46,661 nt of DNA from Phenylobacterium sp. GTDB taxonomy: Bacteria; Pseudomonadota; Alphaproteobacteria; Caulobacterales; Caulobacteraceae. Made by a program: the position numbers and the translations under genes. The DNA lies in contig NZ_JAUYQL010000112.1 in the NCBI RefSeq assembly GCF_030697305.1, positions 1 to 46,661 of the forward strand, given 5' to 3'. Position 1 is the first letter of the stretch. Every line of letters starts with the position of its first letter. Shown piece by piece: positions 1 through 10,220 of this stretch. The notes under the pieces were generated by a model. That model searched no databases. It saw only the letters and a list, made by a program, of their open reading frames with translations, and was not told the origin of the DNA.

Positions 1-906
1 GCGCTGGCGCTCGAACGCTATGAGGAGGCGTTCCGGCGGCAGGGCTTCACCGAGATGCTCTACGCCTACGAGCCCGTCGGCGCGGCGTTCTTCTTCGCTC
101 GTGGCCTGACCGAGGACGCGACGGTGCTGGTCGGCGACTTCGGCGGCGGCACAAGCGACTTCTCGATCATCCGCTTCGAGCGCGTGGGAAACGCGATGCG
201 GGCGACGCCGCTGGGACGCTCCGGCGTGGGCGTGGCGGGCGACGCCTTCGACTATCGGATCATCGACCGACTGGTTTCGCCGCAGCTCGGAAAGGGGTCG
301 AGCTATACGGCGTTCGACAAGGTGCTGCCGATCCCTAACCGCTACTACGCGGCGTTCGCCCGCTGGGATCAGCTGGCGCTGATGCGCGCCTCACGCGACA
401 TGCGCGAGATCCGCGGCCTCGTCCGCGACGCAGTGGAGCCAGAGAAGCTGTCGCGCCTGGTCGAGGTGCTGGACGACAACCTGGGCTATCCGCTGTACCG
501 CGCCGTCACCCGGCTGAAGGAGGCGTTGTCGGTCGATGAGGTGGCGGCGTTCAGCTTCGCGGCCGGCAGCATCGAGATCGCCCGCGACGTCGAGCGCACG
601 GAATTCGAGGCGTGGATCGCGCCGGAGCTCGCGCTGATCGAGAGCGCCGTCGATTCGGCGATGGCCGACGCCGGCCTGGGGGCCGATCAGATCGACCGGG
701 TGTTCCTCACCGGCGGCTCGTCGCTGGTTCCGGCGGTGCGACAGGTCTTCCATCGCCGTTTCGCCGCCGAGCGGATCGAGTCGGGCGGCGAGCTTGAATC
801 GATCGCCTCAGGCCTGGCCCTCATGGGCCTGGAGCGCGACTTGGGCCGCTGGACGATGCGGGCTCCCACAGCCGCTCATCCCGGCGAAAGCCGGGACCCA
901 AGCTGA
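1..906 (+). CDS. yegD: Hsp70-family protein, YegD-like (5' end cut off)
   Basis: This is the C-terminal part of an actin/Hsp70-fold ATPase of the YegD type. The reading frame is open from base 1, so the true start lies upstream of the window. The phosphate-binding motif GDFGGGTSDFS and the adenosine-site motif FLTGGSSLVPAV are both present, and the protein ends soon after the nucleotide-binding domain without an Hsp70 substrate-binding domain, as expected for YegD. The substrate of this family is not well defined. The last ten or so residues (AAHPGESRDPS) are translated from the left arm of a palindromic repeat, so the native C-terminus has probably been extended or replaced. It converges with the M16 peptidase gene. 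Confidence 0.8.
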   Translation, partial: ALALERYEEAFRRQGFTEMLYAYEPVGAAFFFARGLTEDATVLVGDFGGGTSDFSIIRFERVGNAMRATPLGRSGVGVAGDAFDYRIIDRLVSPQLGKGSSYTAFDKVLPIPNRYYAAFARWDQLALMRASRDMREIRGLVRDAVEPEKLSRLVEVLDDNLGYPLYRAVTRLKEALSVDEVAAFSFAAGSIEIARDVERTEFEAWIAPELALIESAVDSAMADAGLGADQIDRVFLTGGSSLVPAVRQVFHRRFAAERIESGGELESIASGLALMGLERDLGRWTMRAPTAAHPGESRDPS

Positions 907-960
907 CTTTTGGTTGATCCGCTTAGAGCCCGCTTGGGCCCCGGCTTTCGCCGGGGTGAG
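875..960. repeat. Long imperfect inverted repeat between convergent genes
   Basis: Bases 875-903 and 932-960 are reverse complements over 29 positions with two mismatches, separated by 28 bases. The arms contain the core CCGGCGAAAGCCGG. It lies between two convergent genes and could act as a bidirectional terminator. It also looks like a dispersed REP-like intergenic palindrome: its left arm encodes the HPGESRDP tail that I recall seeing at the ends of many alphaproteobacterial proteins. No second copy was seen in this window. Confidence 0.8.
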
Positions 961-986
961 CGGGTGTTGAGTGGGTGAAGCAGCCC

Positions 987-3809
987 CTACTTCGCCAGTT
1001 TGCGCAGGGTCGGGCTTTCGACGTCGAGCTGGTCGATGGGGATGACCTCCAGATTGGCGGCGCGGGTCTTCAGCTCGGCCTCGAAGGCCTTGGCGTCCCC
1101 GACGACGATGACGCTGGCCTTGTCGGGCGCCAGGATGCGCGCGGCGAAGGTCTGCACCTGCGCGGCGTCAATCGCCTCCACCTTGCCGGTGTAGGCGCCG
1201 ATCTCGCCCAGCGGTACGCCGTAGAGCGCCAGTTCGCCGAGGATGTCGGCGAGGCCGCCCGTGGTGGCGAGCTGGCGCCCGAACCCGCCGATCAGCACCG
1301 ATTTGCGCGCCTTCAGCTCTTCCGGTCCGGCGGGCTGGGTCGCCAGGCGGTCCAGCTCTGCGCGGATCAGGTCGAGCACCTGGGCCGCGGACTCGTTCTT
1401 GGTCTGGGCGCGGGCGGTGAACACACCGGTGGTGCGCCGGGCCGAGATGGCCGAGCCGGCGCCATAGCTGAGGCCGCGCTTGATGCGGATCTCCTGGTTC
1501 AGGCGGGCGGAATAACCGCCGCCCAGCACCGCGTTGGCGACCAGGCCAGGATAGAAGGCCGGATCATCCCGGGCGATGGCGGGGCCGGTCACCGTCACCG
1601 CCGCCTGGCCTGTGCCCGGCATGTCGACCGCCACGGCGCGGGGCTTGGCGTCGGCCTTGACGTTCGGCTGGTCGGGCAGCCGCGACGCGGGCTTTTCCCA
1701 CCCGCCGAACACCTGCGAGGCGAGGGCGAAGCCGTCCTCGGCGGTGATGTCGCCGGTCAGCACCAGCACGGCGTTGTCGGGCCGGAAGTAGGTGGTGTGC
1801 AGCTTGACCAGGTCGTCGGTCTGGATGCGGGCGATCGAGGCCGGCGCGCCCGTGGCCGGGTGTCCGAACGGCGTGCCGCCGAACACCACCGGAGCGGCGA
1901 CAAATGCGGCCACCGATCCCGGTTCCTGGTAGGCGACCTGCAGGCCGTCCAGCGCGAGCTGGCGCTGGCGTTCCAGTTCCTCCGGCGCGAAGGCCGGGTT
2001 GCGGGCGACGTCGGCCATGATCGCCATGGCCGGGGCCAGCTTGTCCGGCGTGACGTTCAGGGTGACGGAGGTGGAATCCGACGCGGCCCCGGCGCCCAGC
2101 GTCGCCCCAAGGGCCTCGATTTCACGGGCGATCTCGCGGGCGCTGCGGGTCTTGGTGCCTTCGCTGAGCATGTCGGCGGTGAGGCCGGCCGCGCCGGCGA
2201 GGCCGGTCGGGTCGGCCCAGGCGCCGGTCCTGACGGTGAGGTCGGCGGTGACCAGCGGCAGATCGCTGGAGCGGGCGACGATCACACGCAGGCCGTTCGG
2301 CAAGGTGCGTTCTGCGGGCGTCGGCAAGGTGGGAGCGATGGGGTCGGCGATCGGCGGCGGCGCCTCGCGGGCGGCTTCCGGCGCCAAGGCGACCACCGGG
2401 CCGGTGTATTTGACCGAGGCGACCTTGCGGGCGGGGGGCGTCGCCGGCGCCTTGGCCGAGCGCTCGGACTCCGGACGGTAGCGGATGGTCATGCGGCGGT
2501 TGTCGGCCAGATACTTGACCGCCACCCGCTGAACGTCGGCGCCGGTGACCGCCTGCAGGTCCGCGAGCGCGGTGTTGGCGCGGGCGGCGTCGCCCTCGAC
2601 CTGCAGCGCATAGCCGAGCGCGAAGCCGCGGCCTTCCAGGGTTTCGCGTTCACGCAGGGTGCTCGCGATCAATTCGTTCTTCGCCTCGTCCAGCTCTTCC
2701 GGTGTGGGGACTGCGTCGCGCAGCTTCGCTACCTGCGCCAGCAGGGCGCTCTCGCCCTCGGCCAGGGTGTGGCCGCTGGCCATCACCGCGCCGACCACCA
2801 CCATGCCCGGCTGCTGCGGCAGGTCTGCGTTGGAGTAGATCTGGGCGGCGATCTGCTTGTCGTAGACCAGCGCGTCATAGAGCCTGGACGACTTGCCGGC
2901 CGAGAGGATGGCGTCCAGCACCTTCAGCGCCGGGGCGTCGGGGTCGGCCGCGCGCGCGCCCAGCCAAGTGATCGCCACAGCCGGCAGCGGCACATTGGGG
3001 CCGAAGCCGTCATAGACGCCGGGACCTTTGCGCGCGGGCTCCACCGCAGTCACCCGGCGGACGGGCGCGGCGGGCTTCTTCAGGGCGGCGTAGTACTTGT
3101 CGACCCAGGCGGCGAGGTCCGCCTCGTCGAAGTTGCCGACCACGATCAGGGCGGCGTTGTCGGGTCGGTAGTAGGCCTGGTGGAAGGCGCGCACGTCGTC
3201 GAGCGTGGCGGCGTCCAGCTCCTCGATGGAGCCGATGCCGGGCCGGCGGTAGGGATGCTTGGTGTAGGTCGCCTGGGGCAACATCAGCGCGAACAGCCGG
3301 CCGTAGGGATCGGCCAGCACCCGCTGGCGCAGCTCCTCCTTCACCACGTCGCGTTCGGATTTGAAGTTGGCCTCGTCGACCACCAGCGAGCCCATGCGCT
3401 GGCTCTCGACCCACAGCAGGCGCTGCAAATGGTTGGCCGGGACCACCTCGTAGTAGTTGGTGAAATCGTCCCAGGTGGAGGCGTTGTTGACGCCGCCGAC
3501 GTCCTCGGTGAAGCGGTCGATGCTCTCGGCCGGCATGTCCCTGGTCGCCTTGAACATCATGTGTTCGAACAGGTGGGCGAAACCCGAGCGGCCGTTCGGA
3601 TCATCCTTGGACCCGACGCCGTACCAGACCTGGACGCTGACATTGGGCGTCGAACGGTCGCGGGAGGTGAACACCTTCAGCCCGTTGGCGAGCGTGCGTT
3701 CCTTGTAGACGATCGGCGGCACCTGGACGCCTTGAGCGGCAGCTACGGTCGGGACGACGAGGGCGAGCGTCAACGACAGGCAGGCGGCGCGAAGGGCGTT
3801 GCGGAACAT
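987..3809 (-). CDS. Periplasmic M16-family zinc metallopeptidase, two-domain
   Basis: The protein has 940 residues with a signal peptide (residues 1 to about 25, ending VAAAQ). The N-terminal half carries the inverted zinc motif HLFEH at residues 79-83, with the distal glutamate pair at about 158-159, the spacing expected for M16 enzymes. The second half (from about residue 500, RTLPNGLRVIV) is a second M16 fold without HxxEH and is presumably the non-catalytic partner. Family members degrade peptides in the periplasm; the substrate here is unknown. It is the last gene of a minus-strand run after acs and the Rsm22-like gene, 73 bp from the latter. Confidence 0.9.
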   Translation of the reverse strand: MFRNALRAACLSLTLALVVPTVAAAQGVQVPPIVYKERTLANGLKVFTSRDRSTPNVSVQVWYGVGSKDDPNGRSGFAHLFEHMMFKATRDMPAESIDRFTEDVGGVNNASTWDDFTNYYEVVPANHLQRLLWVESQRMGSLVVDEANFKSERDVVKEELRQRVLADPYGRLFALMLPQATYTKHPYRRPGIGSIEELDAATLDDVRAFHQAYYRPDNAALIVVGNFDEADLAAWVDKYYAALKKPAAPVRRVTAVEPARKGPGVYDGFGPNVPLPAVAITWLGARAADPDAPALKVLDAILSAGKSSRLYDALVYDKQIAAQIYSNADLPQQPGMVVVGAVMASGHTLAEGESALLAQVAKLRDAVPTPEELDEAKNELIASTLRERETLEGRGFALGYALQVEGDAARANTALADLQAVTGADVQRVAVKYLADNRRMTIRYRPESERSAKAPATPPARKVASVKYTGPVVALAPEAAREAPPPIADPIAPTLPTPAERTLPNGLRVIVARSSDLPLVTADLTVRTGAWADPTGLAGAAGLTADMLSEGTKTRSAREIAREIEALGATLGAGAASDSTSVTLNVTPDKLAPAMAIMADVARNPAFAPEELERQRQLALDGLQVAYQEPGSVAAFVAAPVVFGGTPFGHPATGAPASIARIQTDDLVKLHTTYFRPDNAVLVLTGDITAEDGFALASQVFGGWEKPASRLPDQPNVKADAKPRAVAVDMPGTGQAAVTVTGPAIARDDPAFYPGLVANAVLGGGYSARLNQEIRIKRGLSYGAGSAISARRTTGVFTARAQTKNESAAQVLDLIRAELDRLATQPAGPEELKARKSVLIGGFGRQLATTGGLADILGELALYGVPLGEIGAYTGKVEAIDAAQVQTFAARILAPDKASVIVVGDAKAFEAELKTRAANLEVIPIDQLDVESPTLRKLAK

Positions 3810-3882
3810 GCGGGCTTCCGATGCGAGGAGGAGGCCCCACCCTTAGAGCAGATCGCTCGCGAGTTGAATCGCAGGTGTGAAC

Positions 3883-4866
3883 TCAGTCGTCGCCCGGCAT
3901 GGGGTCGCCCCAGTCGATGTGGCGGACGGCGCGGTAGGCGGCCTTGTCGCGGCGGGGCACGAAGCGATGCTCGACGTCGCCAGCCGTGCAGAGCTTCAGC
4001 TCGACACCGGGCTTCAGGTGGCGGGGGCGGGCGAGGACGCGAGGGCTGCGCGCGGCGAGGCGCACCGTCGGCCGGGCGGCGACGACATAGGCGAACTTCT
4101 CATCCTCGAACGGGGCGTCGGCGCCTTTGGCCAGGCGATGGGCGCGGCTGCGCGGCAGGCGCTGGACGAAGTGGCACCAGTCCGGCTCGACCATCGGGCA
4201 GGCGTCGTTGTGCGGGCAGGGCGCGGCGATGGCCACGCCGGTGGCGATCAGGCTCGCGCGGGCGGCGCGGATGCGCTCAAAGCCCTGTGGCGTTCCCGGC
4301 TCGACCAGCACCAGCAAACCCGCGCAGGCGTCCCACAGGGCGGCGACGGCCTGCGCCTGGGCGTCCACGCCCAGTTCGGCCAGGGCGTAGCTCGCCACTA
4401 CGAGGTCGGCTACGGGGAAGGGATCGGCCGCGAGGAGGTCGCGCCGCGTGATCTCTGCGGCTTGCAGCGCGGGCGATCCGGACCCGGCGAGGCGGCGCGC
4501 CAGGGCCAGGAACGGGGGGCTCGCGTCGATCATCCGGACGTGCTCGAGGCTCGGCCAGCGCTCGAGCGCCGCCCAGCTCGCGCCGCCCGGTCCGGCGCCG
4601 GCGTCGAGCAGGCGGCGGGGCGCGAAGTCGGGCGCCATCGCTTGGCCTCGCGCGAAAGCCGCTGCGCACGCCGCGTAGGTCGCAGGCGCGCGGGCGAGCG
4701 CATAGGCCAGCGCGTCCTCGCCATCGGCGATCGCCTTGGCCGAGGTGTCGCCGCGGCGGTAGCGTTCGGAGACCTGTGTGGCGCGCTCATTCAGCGCGCG
4801 GCCGGAGACACCGTCCAGTTCGCGCGCGATGGCCTCGCTCAGGGCGGCGGGAAGTTCGGCGTTCAC
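3883..4866 (-). CDS. Rsm22-family SAM-dependent methyltransferase
   Basis: The 327-residue protein has a class I methyltransferase core with the SAM loop LLDAGAGPGGASW near residue 86 and a downstream cysteine cluster, CPHNDACP followed by DWCHF. That arrangement is typical of the Rsm22 family, named for a mitochondrial small-subunit ribosome factor with an Fe-S cluster. The likely role is in ribosome assembly or rRNA modification. It starts with GTG only 9 bp after the acs stop, so it is probably co-transcribed with acs. The family assignment is from motifs only. Confidence 0.8.
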   Translation of the reverse strand: MNAELPAALSEAIARELDGVSGRALNERATQVSERYRRGDTSAKAIADGEDALAYALARAPATYAACAAAFARGQAMAPDFAPRRLLDAGAGPGGASWAALERWPSLEHVRMIDASPPFLALARRLAGSGSPALQAAEITRRDLLAADPFPVADLVVASYALAELGVDAQAQAVAALWDACAGLLVLVEPGTPQGFERIRAARASLIATGVAIAAPCPHNDACPMVEPDWCHFVQRLPRSRAHRLAKGADAPFEDEKFAYVVAARPTVRLAARSPRVLARPRHLKPGVELKLCTAGDVEHRFVPRRDKAAYRAVRHIDWGDPMPGDD

Positions 4867-4875
4867 GCCGCCGGC

Positions 4876-6813
4876 TCAGTCCTTGGCCCGGTTGGCGACC
4901 AGGTCGTCGACCACCGCAGGGTCGGCCAGCGTCGAGGTGTCGCCGAGGTTGGACAGGTCGCCCTCGGCGATCTTGCGCAGGATGCGGCGCATGATCTTGC
5001 CCGACCGGGTCTTGGGCAGGCCGGGCGCGAACTGGATGACGTCTGGGGCCGCAAAGGGGCCGATCTCGCGGCGAACCCAGCCCTTCAGTTCGGCCTCCAG
5101 GATGTCGGTGGGCTTCACCTCGCTGTTCAGGGTGACGAAGCAGTAGATCGCCTGGCCCTTCACGTCGTGCGGGCGGCCGACCACGGCGGCCTCGGCCACG
5201 TCCTGGTGCTCGACCAGGGCGCTCTCGATCTCGGCGGTGCCCAGGCGGTGGCCGGAGACGTTGATCACGTCGTCGACCCGGCCGGTGATCCAGTAGTCGC
5301 CGTCCTCGTCGCGGCGGCAGCCGTCGCCAGTGAAGTACTTGCCGGGATAGGTGGCGAAGTAGGTGGTGATGAACCGTTCGTGGTCGCCGTAGACCGTGCG
5401 CATCTGTCCGGGCCAGGAGTCGGTGAAGCACAGGTTGCCGCTGACCGCGCCCTCCAGCACCTTGCCGTCGGCGTCGACCAGCTGAGCCTTGATCCCCGGC
5501 AGCGGGCGGGTGGCGGAGCCGGGCTTCAGCGCCGTCGCGCCCGGCAGCGGCGAGATCAGCGCGCCGCCGGTCTCCGTCTGCCAATAGGTGTCGACGATCG
5601 GGCAGCGCCCCTCGCCGACCACCCGGTGATACCAGAGCCAAGCCTCGGGATTGATCGGTTCGCCGACGCTGCCGAGCAACCGGAGCGAGGCGCGTGAGGT
5701 GCGCTTCACCGGCTCCTCGCCGTCACGCATCAGGGCGCGGATGGCGGTGGGGGCGGTGTAGAAGATCTCCACCTTATGCTTGTCGATCACCTCCCAGAAC
5801 CGCGAGTTGGTCGGGTAGGTGGGCACGCCCTCGAACATCACCGTGGTCGCCGCGTTGGCCAGCGGGCCGTAGACGACATAGGTGTGGCCGGTGACCCAGC
5901 CGATGTCGGCGGTGCACCAGAACACCTCGCCCGGCCGATAGTCGAACACCGCCTCGTGGGTGTAGGCGGCCCAGGCGAGATAGCCGCCGGTGGTGTGCAG
6001 CACGCCCTTGGGCTTACCCGTCGAGCCGGAGGTGTAGAGGATGAACAGCGGATCCTCGGCGTTCATCGGCTCGGGATCGCAGGTATCGGCGACGGTCGCC
6101 TTGAGGTCCGAATAGTAGGCGTCGCGACCCTCCACCATCGGCACGTCGGCGCGGGTGCGGCGCACGACGATGACGTCGGTGACGCCCGGGCACTCCTTCA
6201 ACGCCTCGTCGACATTGGCCTTCAGCGGCACGGGCTTGCCGGCGCGCAGGCCTTCGTCGGCGGTGATGACGATGCGGGAGTCGCAGTCCTGGATGCGTCC
6301 GGCCAGGCTGTCGGGGGAGAAGCCGCCGAACACCACCGAGTGCACGGCGCCGATCCGCGCGCAGGCCAACATGGCGACGGCCGCCTGCGGGATCATCGGC
6401 AGGTAGATGGTCACCCGGTCGCCCTTGGCCACGTTCTTGGCCTTGAGCACATTGGCCATCCGGCAGACCTCGGCGTGCAGGTCGCGGTAGCTGATCGGGT
6501 AGTATTCGCCGTCGTCACCTTCCCAGATGATCGCCGTCTGATCGCCGCGGGTCTCGAGGTGGCGGTCCAGGCAGTTGACCGAGACGTTCAGGACGCCATC
6601 GGCGTACCAGCGGATGCGGAAGTCCTCGCGATCGAAGGAGACGTCCTTGATCTCGGTGGGCGGGGTGATCCAGTCGAGGCGGCTGGCGAAGTCGCGCCAG
6701 TACCCTTGCGGATCCGCGTCGACGCGCGCGACCGCGGCCTGATAGGCCTGCTGGTCGATGAGCGCCCGCTTCGCCCAGGCCTCGGGAACGGGAAAAACCT
6801 CGCCATCGCTCAC
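4876..6813 (-). CDS. acsA: Acetyl-CoA synthetase (acetate-CoA ligase)
   Basis: The protein has 645 residues, full length for Acs (about 650). It converts acetate, ATP and CoA to acetyl-CoA through acetyl-AMP. The adenylate-forming motif [11 protein letters not shown] is at about residue 265. Near the C-terminus, [12 protein letters not shown] holds the lysine needed for the adenylation step, which is also the usual acetylation site that switches the enzyme off. The start is GTG ([13 protein letters not shown]). It is followed after 9 bp by the Rsm22-like gene. This is cytosolic central metabolism for growth on acetate. Confidence 0.95.
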   Translation of the reverse strand: MSDGEVFPVPEAWAKRALIDQQAYQAAVARVDADPQGYWRDFASRLDWITPPTEIKDVSFDREDFRIRWYADGVLNVSVNCLDRHLETRGDQTAIIWEGDDGEYYPISYRDLHAEVCRMANVLKAKNVAKGDRVTIYLPMIPQAAVAMLACARIGAVHSVVFGGFSPDSLAGRIQDCDSRIVITADEGLRAGKPVPLKANVDEALKECPGVTDVIVVRRTRADVPMVEGRDAYYSDLKATVADTCDPEPMNAEDPLFILYTSGSTGKPKGVLHTTGGYLAWAAYTHEAVFDYRPGEVFWCTADIGWVTGHTYVVYGPLANAATTVMFEGVPTYPTNSRFWEVIDKHKVEIFYTAPTAIRALMRDGEEPVKRTSRASLRLLGSVGEPINPEAWLWYHRVVGEGRCPIVDTYWQTETGGALISPLPGATALKPGSATRPLPGIKAQLVDADGKVLEGAVSGNLCFTDSWPGQMRTVYGDHERFITTYFATYPGKYFTGDGCRRDEDGDYWITGRVDDVINVSGHRLGTAEIESALVEHQDVAEAAVVGRPHDVKGQAIYCFVTLNSEVKPTDILEAELKGWVRREIGPFAAPDVIQFAPGLPKTRSGKIMRRILRKIAEGDLSNLGDTSTLADPAVVDDLVANRAKD

Positions 6814-6898
6814 CGCGTCACTCCTCCCGCTGCCGACCTCGCCGGGCCGGATGCGCGAATTAGGCGATACCCGGCGCGATGCGCAACACCCTGCACGC

Positions 6899-8098
6899 TC
6901 AGTCGCGCAGCGCGCGCCGCGACCAGCCGGAATAGGTCATCGCCGCCGGCGCCGGCATCTGCGCGAACACGTGGCCGGAGAGGCCTGACGTGCTTTGAAG
7001 CTGCAGGCGCAGGCGCGCGCCAGGCGCGGCCTCGGCCGCCGACAACCGGAAGCGCCAGCCCACCGGCGTGTTAGCGGCGCCCGGGAAGGCTGCGAGCACA
7101 TCCGGCCGTTCGGCGGCAGGCAGGATCTCGGCCGCGGGGGCGCCGTCGACGAGGACGCCGATGCGTTCGATCCGCTGCCCCGGCGTGCGCTCGATCGCCC
7201 AGCCGGCGAATTCGGCCTCGCCGGTGGGCAACAGGGTGATGGTTTCGAGTCCGCCCATCGGCGTGCTGGCGAGCATGAGATGCTGGAGCTCGACGCCAGG
7301 CGTTCCGACCACATAGAGGTCCTGGTTCTCGTACAGCCCCTTGGGGAAGCGCCGCCAGGCGAGGCCGGGGGCGACGCGCGCGATCGCGTCGGCGACAAAG
7401 GCTTCGGTGACGTAGGACATGCCGTAGATGTCGGCGTCGAGGCTGCCGCTCTCGCTGGTGCGGAAGTAGCGCAAGCCGGTGGCGTCCATGGTTTCGCCAG
7501 CCGGCAGCAGCGCCTCGTCGTGGACGCTGAACGCCAGCACGCCGCGGGGCCCCAGGAACCCGTAGAGCTTCGCCAGCCAGTCGTGGAACAGGCCGGCGGG
7601 CAGGTGGGAGAACATCGAACCCACGAACACCAGGTCGTGGCCGCCGGCGTGGTCCAGAAGCGCGGGGTCGGGGCCGGAGGCGAAGGCGTTGACGCCGAAG
7701 GTCCGCGCCTGCCAATCCACGGCCTCGGCATAGATGTCGGACACCCAGATGCGATCGCGGGGCAGCTTCTGGATGAGGATGCGGGTCAGGCGGCCGTAGC
7801 CGGAGGCGAAGTCGAGCACCGAATTCAGCCGCTCGAACCCGCCGAACACGCCGCGCACGATCTGATCGTAGGCGTCGAAGTGGCGTAGGGTCGCCTCGGT
7901 GAACTTGAAGGCGCCGATGTTGCGGTCGAACTCGTAGTTGGGCAACAGCGCCTTGAAGGTCATCTCGTCGGCCGCCGGCACCGGGGTGCAGAACACCGCC
8001 GGATCGAGACCGTACTGGGCCAGCGCCTCGTCGATGAAGGCGCGGTAGGCGGGATCCAGGTGGTCGAAGTCCAGGTCCTGAAGGTCCGAATCCGCCAT
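6899..8098 (-). CDS. Class I SAM-dependent methyltransferase with C-terminal extension
   Basis: The 399-residue protein has a methyltransferase core at about residues 90-215 ([16 protein letters not shown] as the SAM loop; [13 protein letters not shown] as motif IV). From about residue 265 there is a second region rich in predicted strands ([18 protein letters not shown]) that resembles a beta-sandwich rather than a catalytic fold. ATG at 8098 is preferred over the GTG one codon upstream. It lies 46 bp downstream of the membrane glycosyltransferase-like gene on the same strand, which suggests a surface glycan or lipid role. That is inference; the substrate is unknown. Confidence 0.75.
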   Translation of the reverse strand: MADSDLQDLDFDHLDPAYRAFIDEALAQYGLDPAVFCTPVPAADEMTFKALLPNYEFDRNIGAFKFTEATLRHFDAYDQIVRGVFGGFERLNSVLDFASGYGRLTRILIQKLPRDRIWVSDIYAEAVDWQARTFGVNAFASGPDPALLDHAGGHDLVFVGSMFSHLPAGLFHDWLAKLYGFLGPRGVLAFSVHDEALLPAGETMDATGLRYFRTSESGSLDADIYGMSYVTEAFVADAIARVAPGLAWRRFPKGLYENQDLYVVGTPGVELQHLMLASTPMGGLETITLLPTGEAEFAGWAIERTPGQRIERIGVLVDGAPAAEILPAAERPDVLAAFPGAANTPVGWRFRLSAAEAAPGARLRLQLQSTSGLSGHVFAQMPAPAAMTYSGWSRRALRD

Positions 8099-8144
8099 CA
8101 CCGCTCCGCTCGCCAGGGCTGTGCGGCCCGCGTCATCCGCAGCA

Positions 8145-9590
8145 CTAGCGCCGCCCGGCAGGCGTGAGAAGCGCCTGGCGCCCGCCCAGCGCCGCGGCGA
8201 TCACCACGACGCACAGTACATTGGACGGGAAGATGTAGCGGGCGTCGGCGGCGGCGGCGATGAACAGGTGGCTGCCGGCGTAGGCCAGCGCGCTCAAGGT
8301 GAGCAGGCCCAACGGCAGGGCGCGCACGTCGCGGCGCAGGGCCAGCCAGAGGACCGCCGCAACCGCGCCCAGGTAGAGCCACACCGGCCGACGGAGCGGA
8401 TCGTTGGCGGATTGGGAGATCGCCACCGCCGCGCGCTGCGCTTGCTCGGGATTGTCGAGCACGAAGCCGAAGCGGTTGGGGTCAATTCCGCCGTGCGTCG
8501 CATAGAACAGGCCGCCGGGAGCCGCGCCCATCTGCTCGGTGAACACGGCCCAGCGGTGCTTCAGGTAGCAGCCGGGATGGGCGGCCACCGCGCGACGCCA
8601 GGCGGCGTCGACCTGGTCGGCGTCGGCAGGTTTGACGATCGAGGCGACGCCGGGCCGGTCGGCGAGGCTGACGTTGAGGTGGCGCGGATCATAGTGGCGG
8701 CGGACGGCGGCGATGGAGACCGGACCCTTGGCGGTCATCTCGGGGGTGAGGAAGCTCTCGCCGCACAGCGCCGACACGCCGATCAGGTCGAAGCTCTGGA
8801 TCGTGCGCACCCCGGCGTTGAACGGCAGCGGCTTCAGGTCCGGCAGGCGATGGCTGAAGCTGACCAGGGCGATCGCGAAGGCGACCAGGGCGACGGTCGC
8901 GACAGTGATCCGGTGCTTCGCCGTGCTGCGCGCGCCCAGCGGAAAGGCCAACAGCAGCAGCATCTCCGGCCCGATCAGGAACACCGAGTTGTAGCGCAGA
9001 GCGAAACAGGTCGCGTAGGCGAGAATCGCGGCGAGCGCCCAACCGATGCGCTGGCCACGCGCGCCGGCCAGCTGGAAGACGGCGCCGGCCAGCATGAAGC
9101 CCGCCACCGGCACCGCGTTCCACAGCACGATCATCGTGCCCAACAGCGGCGGAACCGCGATGAAGGCGGCCATGAACAGCACCAGCGCCAAGAGCCTGCG
9201 CACCGACGATCCCGCCGCCAGCCGCATCGTCAGATATCCGCCGAAGCCGAACACCATCGCAGTCTGCGCGAGGAACAGGGCGCCGTAGTCGCCGCCCAGC
9301 GCGCGGGTGATCTGGATCAGGTAAGCGTAGGCCGGCGGCCAGGTGCTGCGGGTGACGCCGTCGATCGCTTCTTCGTAGAACAGCAGGCTGTCGAACGACA
9401 TGAAGCCCGGCGCGAAGATGGTGTGAAGCTGGTAGGCGGACGCGCCGATGCAGAGCGCGAGCGCCAGCCATTCGACAACGCCCAGCCGGCGGCCGGCCTG
9501 CTCCGCCGCGCTCAACCCCGAAGTCGCCGCCATGCCCGCATCGTTCTCGAATCCGTGCCTGAGTGAGGCTTGGGCCAAGGACGCGGTCAC
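8145..9590 (-). CDS. Polytopic membrane protein, glycosyltransferase-39-like
   Basis: The 481-residue protein has about 10 hydrophobic segments and a large soluble loop near residues 250-390. An acidic motif (FMSFDSLLFYEEAI) follows the first membrane helix, in the position where C-fold (PMT/ArnT-like) glycosyltransferases carry a catalytic aspartate. This points to transfer of a sugar from a polyprenyl-phosphate donor at the periplasmic face, but sequence identity to known families cannot be judged by eye. The start is uncertain: GTG at 9590 or ATG at 9533, and neither has a strong ribosome binding site. It is divergent from the lipoprotein gene at 9654 and upstream of a methyltransferase. 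Confidence 0.6.
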   Translation of the reverse strand: MTASLAQASLRHGFENDAGMAATSGLSAAEQAGRRLGVVEWLALALCIGASAYQLHTIFAPGFMSFDSLLFYEEAIDGVTRSTWPPAYAYLIQITRALGGDYGALFLAQTAMVFGFGGYLTMRLAAGSSVRRLLALVLFMAAFIAVPPLLGTMIVLWNAVPVAGFMLAGAVFQLAGARGQRIGWALAAILAYATCFALRYNSVFLIGPEMLLLLAFPLGARSTAKHRITVATVALVAFAIALVSFSHRLPDLKPLPFNAGVRTIQSFDLIGVSALCGESFLTPEMTAKGPVSIAAVRRHYDPRHLNVSLADRPGVASIVKPADADQVDAAWRRAVAAHPGCYLKHRWAVFTEQMGAAPGGLFYATHGGIDPNRFGFVLDNPEQAQRAAVAISQSANDPLRRPVWLYLGAVAAVLWLALRRDVRALPLGLLTLSALAYAGSHLFIAAAADARYIFPSNVLCVVVIAAALGGRQALLTPAGRR

Positions 9591-9653
9591 GACAACGCCA
9601 TATGCGCCGCAACACGCTTAACCCGGCGCGCGGGCGCCTCTAGACTCATCCGC

Positions 9654-10214
9654 ATGGCGCTCAAATCTTCCCCGTTGCGCGGACCGCGCCTGTTGCTGGC
9701 CCTGGCGCTTTCTCTGAGCCTGGCGGCCTGCGGCGGCGCGGTGAGGAAGGACGCCGCCGGCGACGTGCGGGCCTTCCTGCAAGCCGCAGAGAAGGACGAC
9801 GCCAAGGCGCTGGAGGCGCATCTCGACCGCAAGGCGTTGCGCGCTGACCTGAAGACCCAATTGCTGGAGTCGCCCGACGTTCGTGCGCTTCACGCCCAGT
9901 TGGGTGATGTGGGCGACGTGGCGGTGGACCGGATGATCGCGCCGCAGGCGCTGGCGCTGGCGCGGGGCGGCCCGCTGCTGTCGCTGTCGGGCGACAGCAG
10001 TCGAGCGGATGTCGCCCGCGCCCTCAAGAAGCTGGACAGCGGCAGGGTGTGCCTGCTCGACCCCGGCGTGCGCGACCTCTGCCTGCTGACGTTCGCCAAG
10101 CGCGCGAAGGCGTGGAAGCTGGTGGCGCTGCACGCCGCCGACCTGGGCGTGCAGCTCGCCGATCCATCGATCACGCCGGCCAATGTGGCGCCGGTGGAAG
10201 ACGCGGCGGACTAG
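9654..10214 (+). CDS. Lipoprotein, DUF2939-like
   Basis: The 186-residue protein begins with a lipoprotein signal (hydrophobic stretch, then LSLAAC with the lipidated cysteine at about residue 26). The mature part opens with DVRAFLQAAEKDDAKALEAHLD, a helical pattern I associate with DUF2939 proteins. Its role is unknown. The ATG at 9654 is chosen because the signal peptide begins there; an upstream in-frame start at 9570 would bury it. The stop lies 7 bp from the convergent peroxiredoxin stop. Confidence 0.7.
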   Translation: MALKSSPLRGPRLLLALALSLSLAACGGAVRKDAAGDVRAFLQAAEKDDAKALEAHLDRKALRADLKTQLLESPDVRALHAQLGDVGDVAVDRMIAPQALALARGGPLLSLSGDSSRADVARALKKLDSGRVCLLDPGVRDLCLLTFAKRAKAWKLVALHAADLGVQLADPSITPANVAPVEDAAD

Positions 10215-10220
10215 AGCGCC

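Noticed and set aside
975..4451. 1158-codon open frame on the plus strand opposite the M16 peptidase gene and part of the Rsm22-like gene
   Set aside because: It is antisense to genes with clear catalytic motifs, has low-complexity Gly/Arg/Asp-rich translation and no recognisable domain; GC-rich codon bias leaves such frames open.
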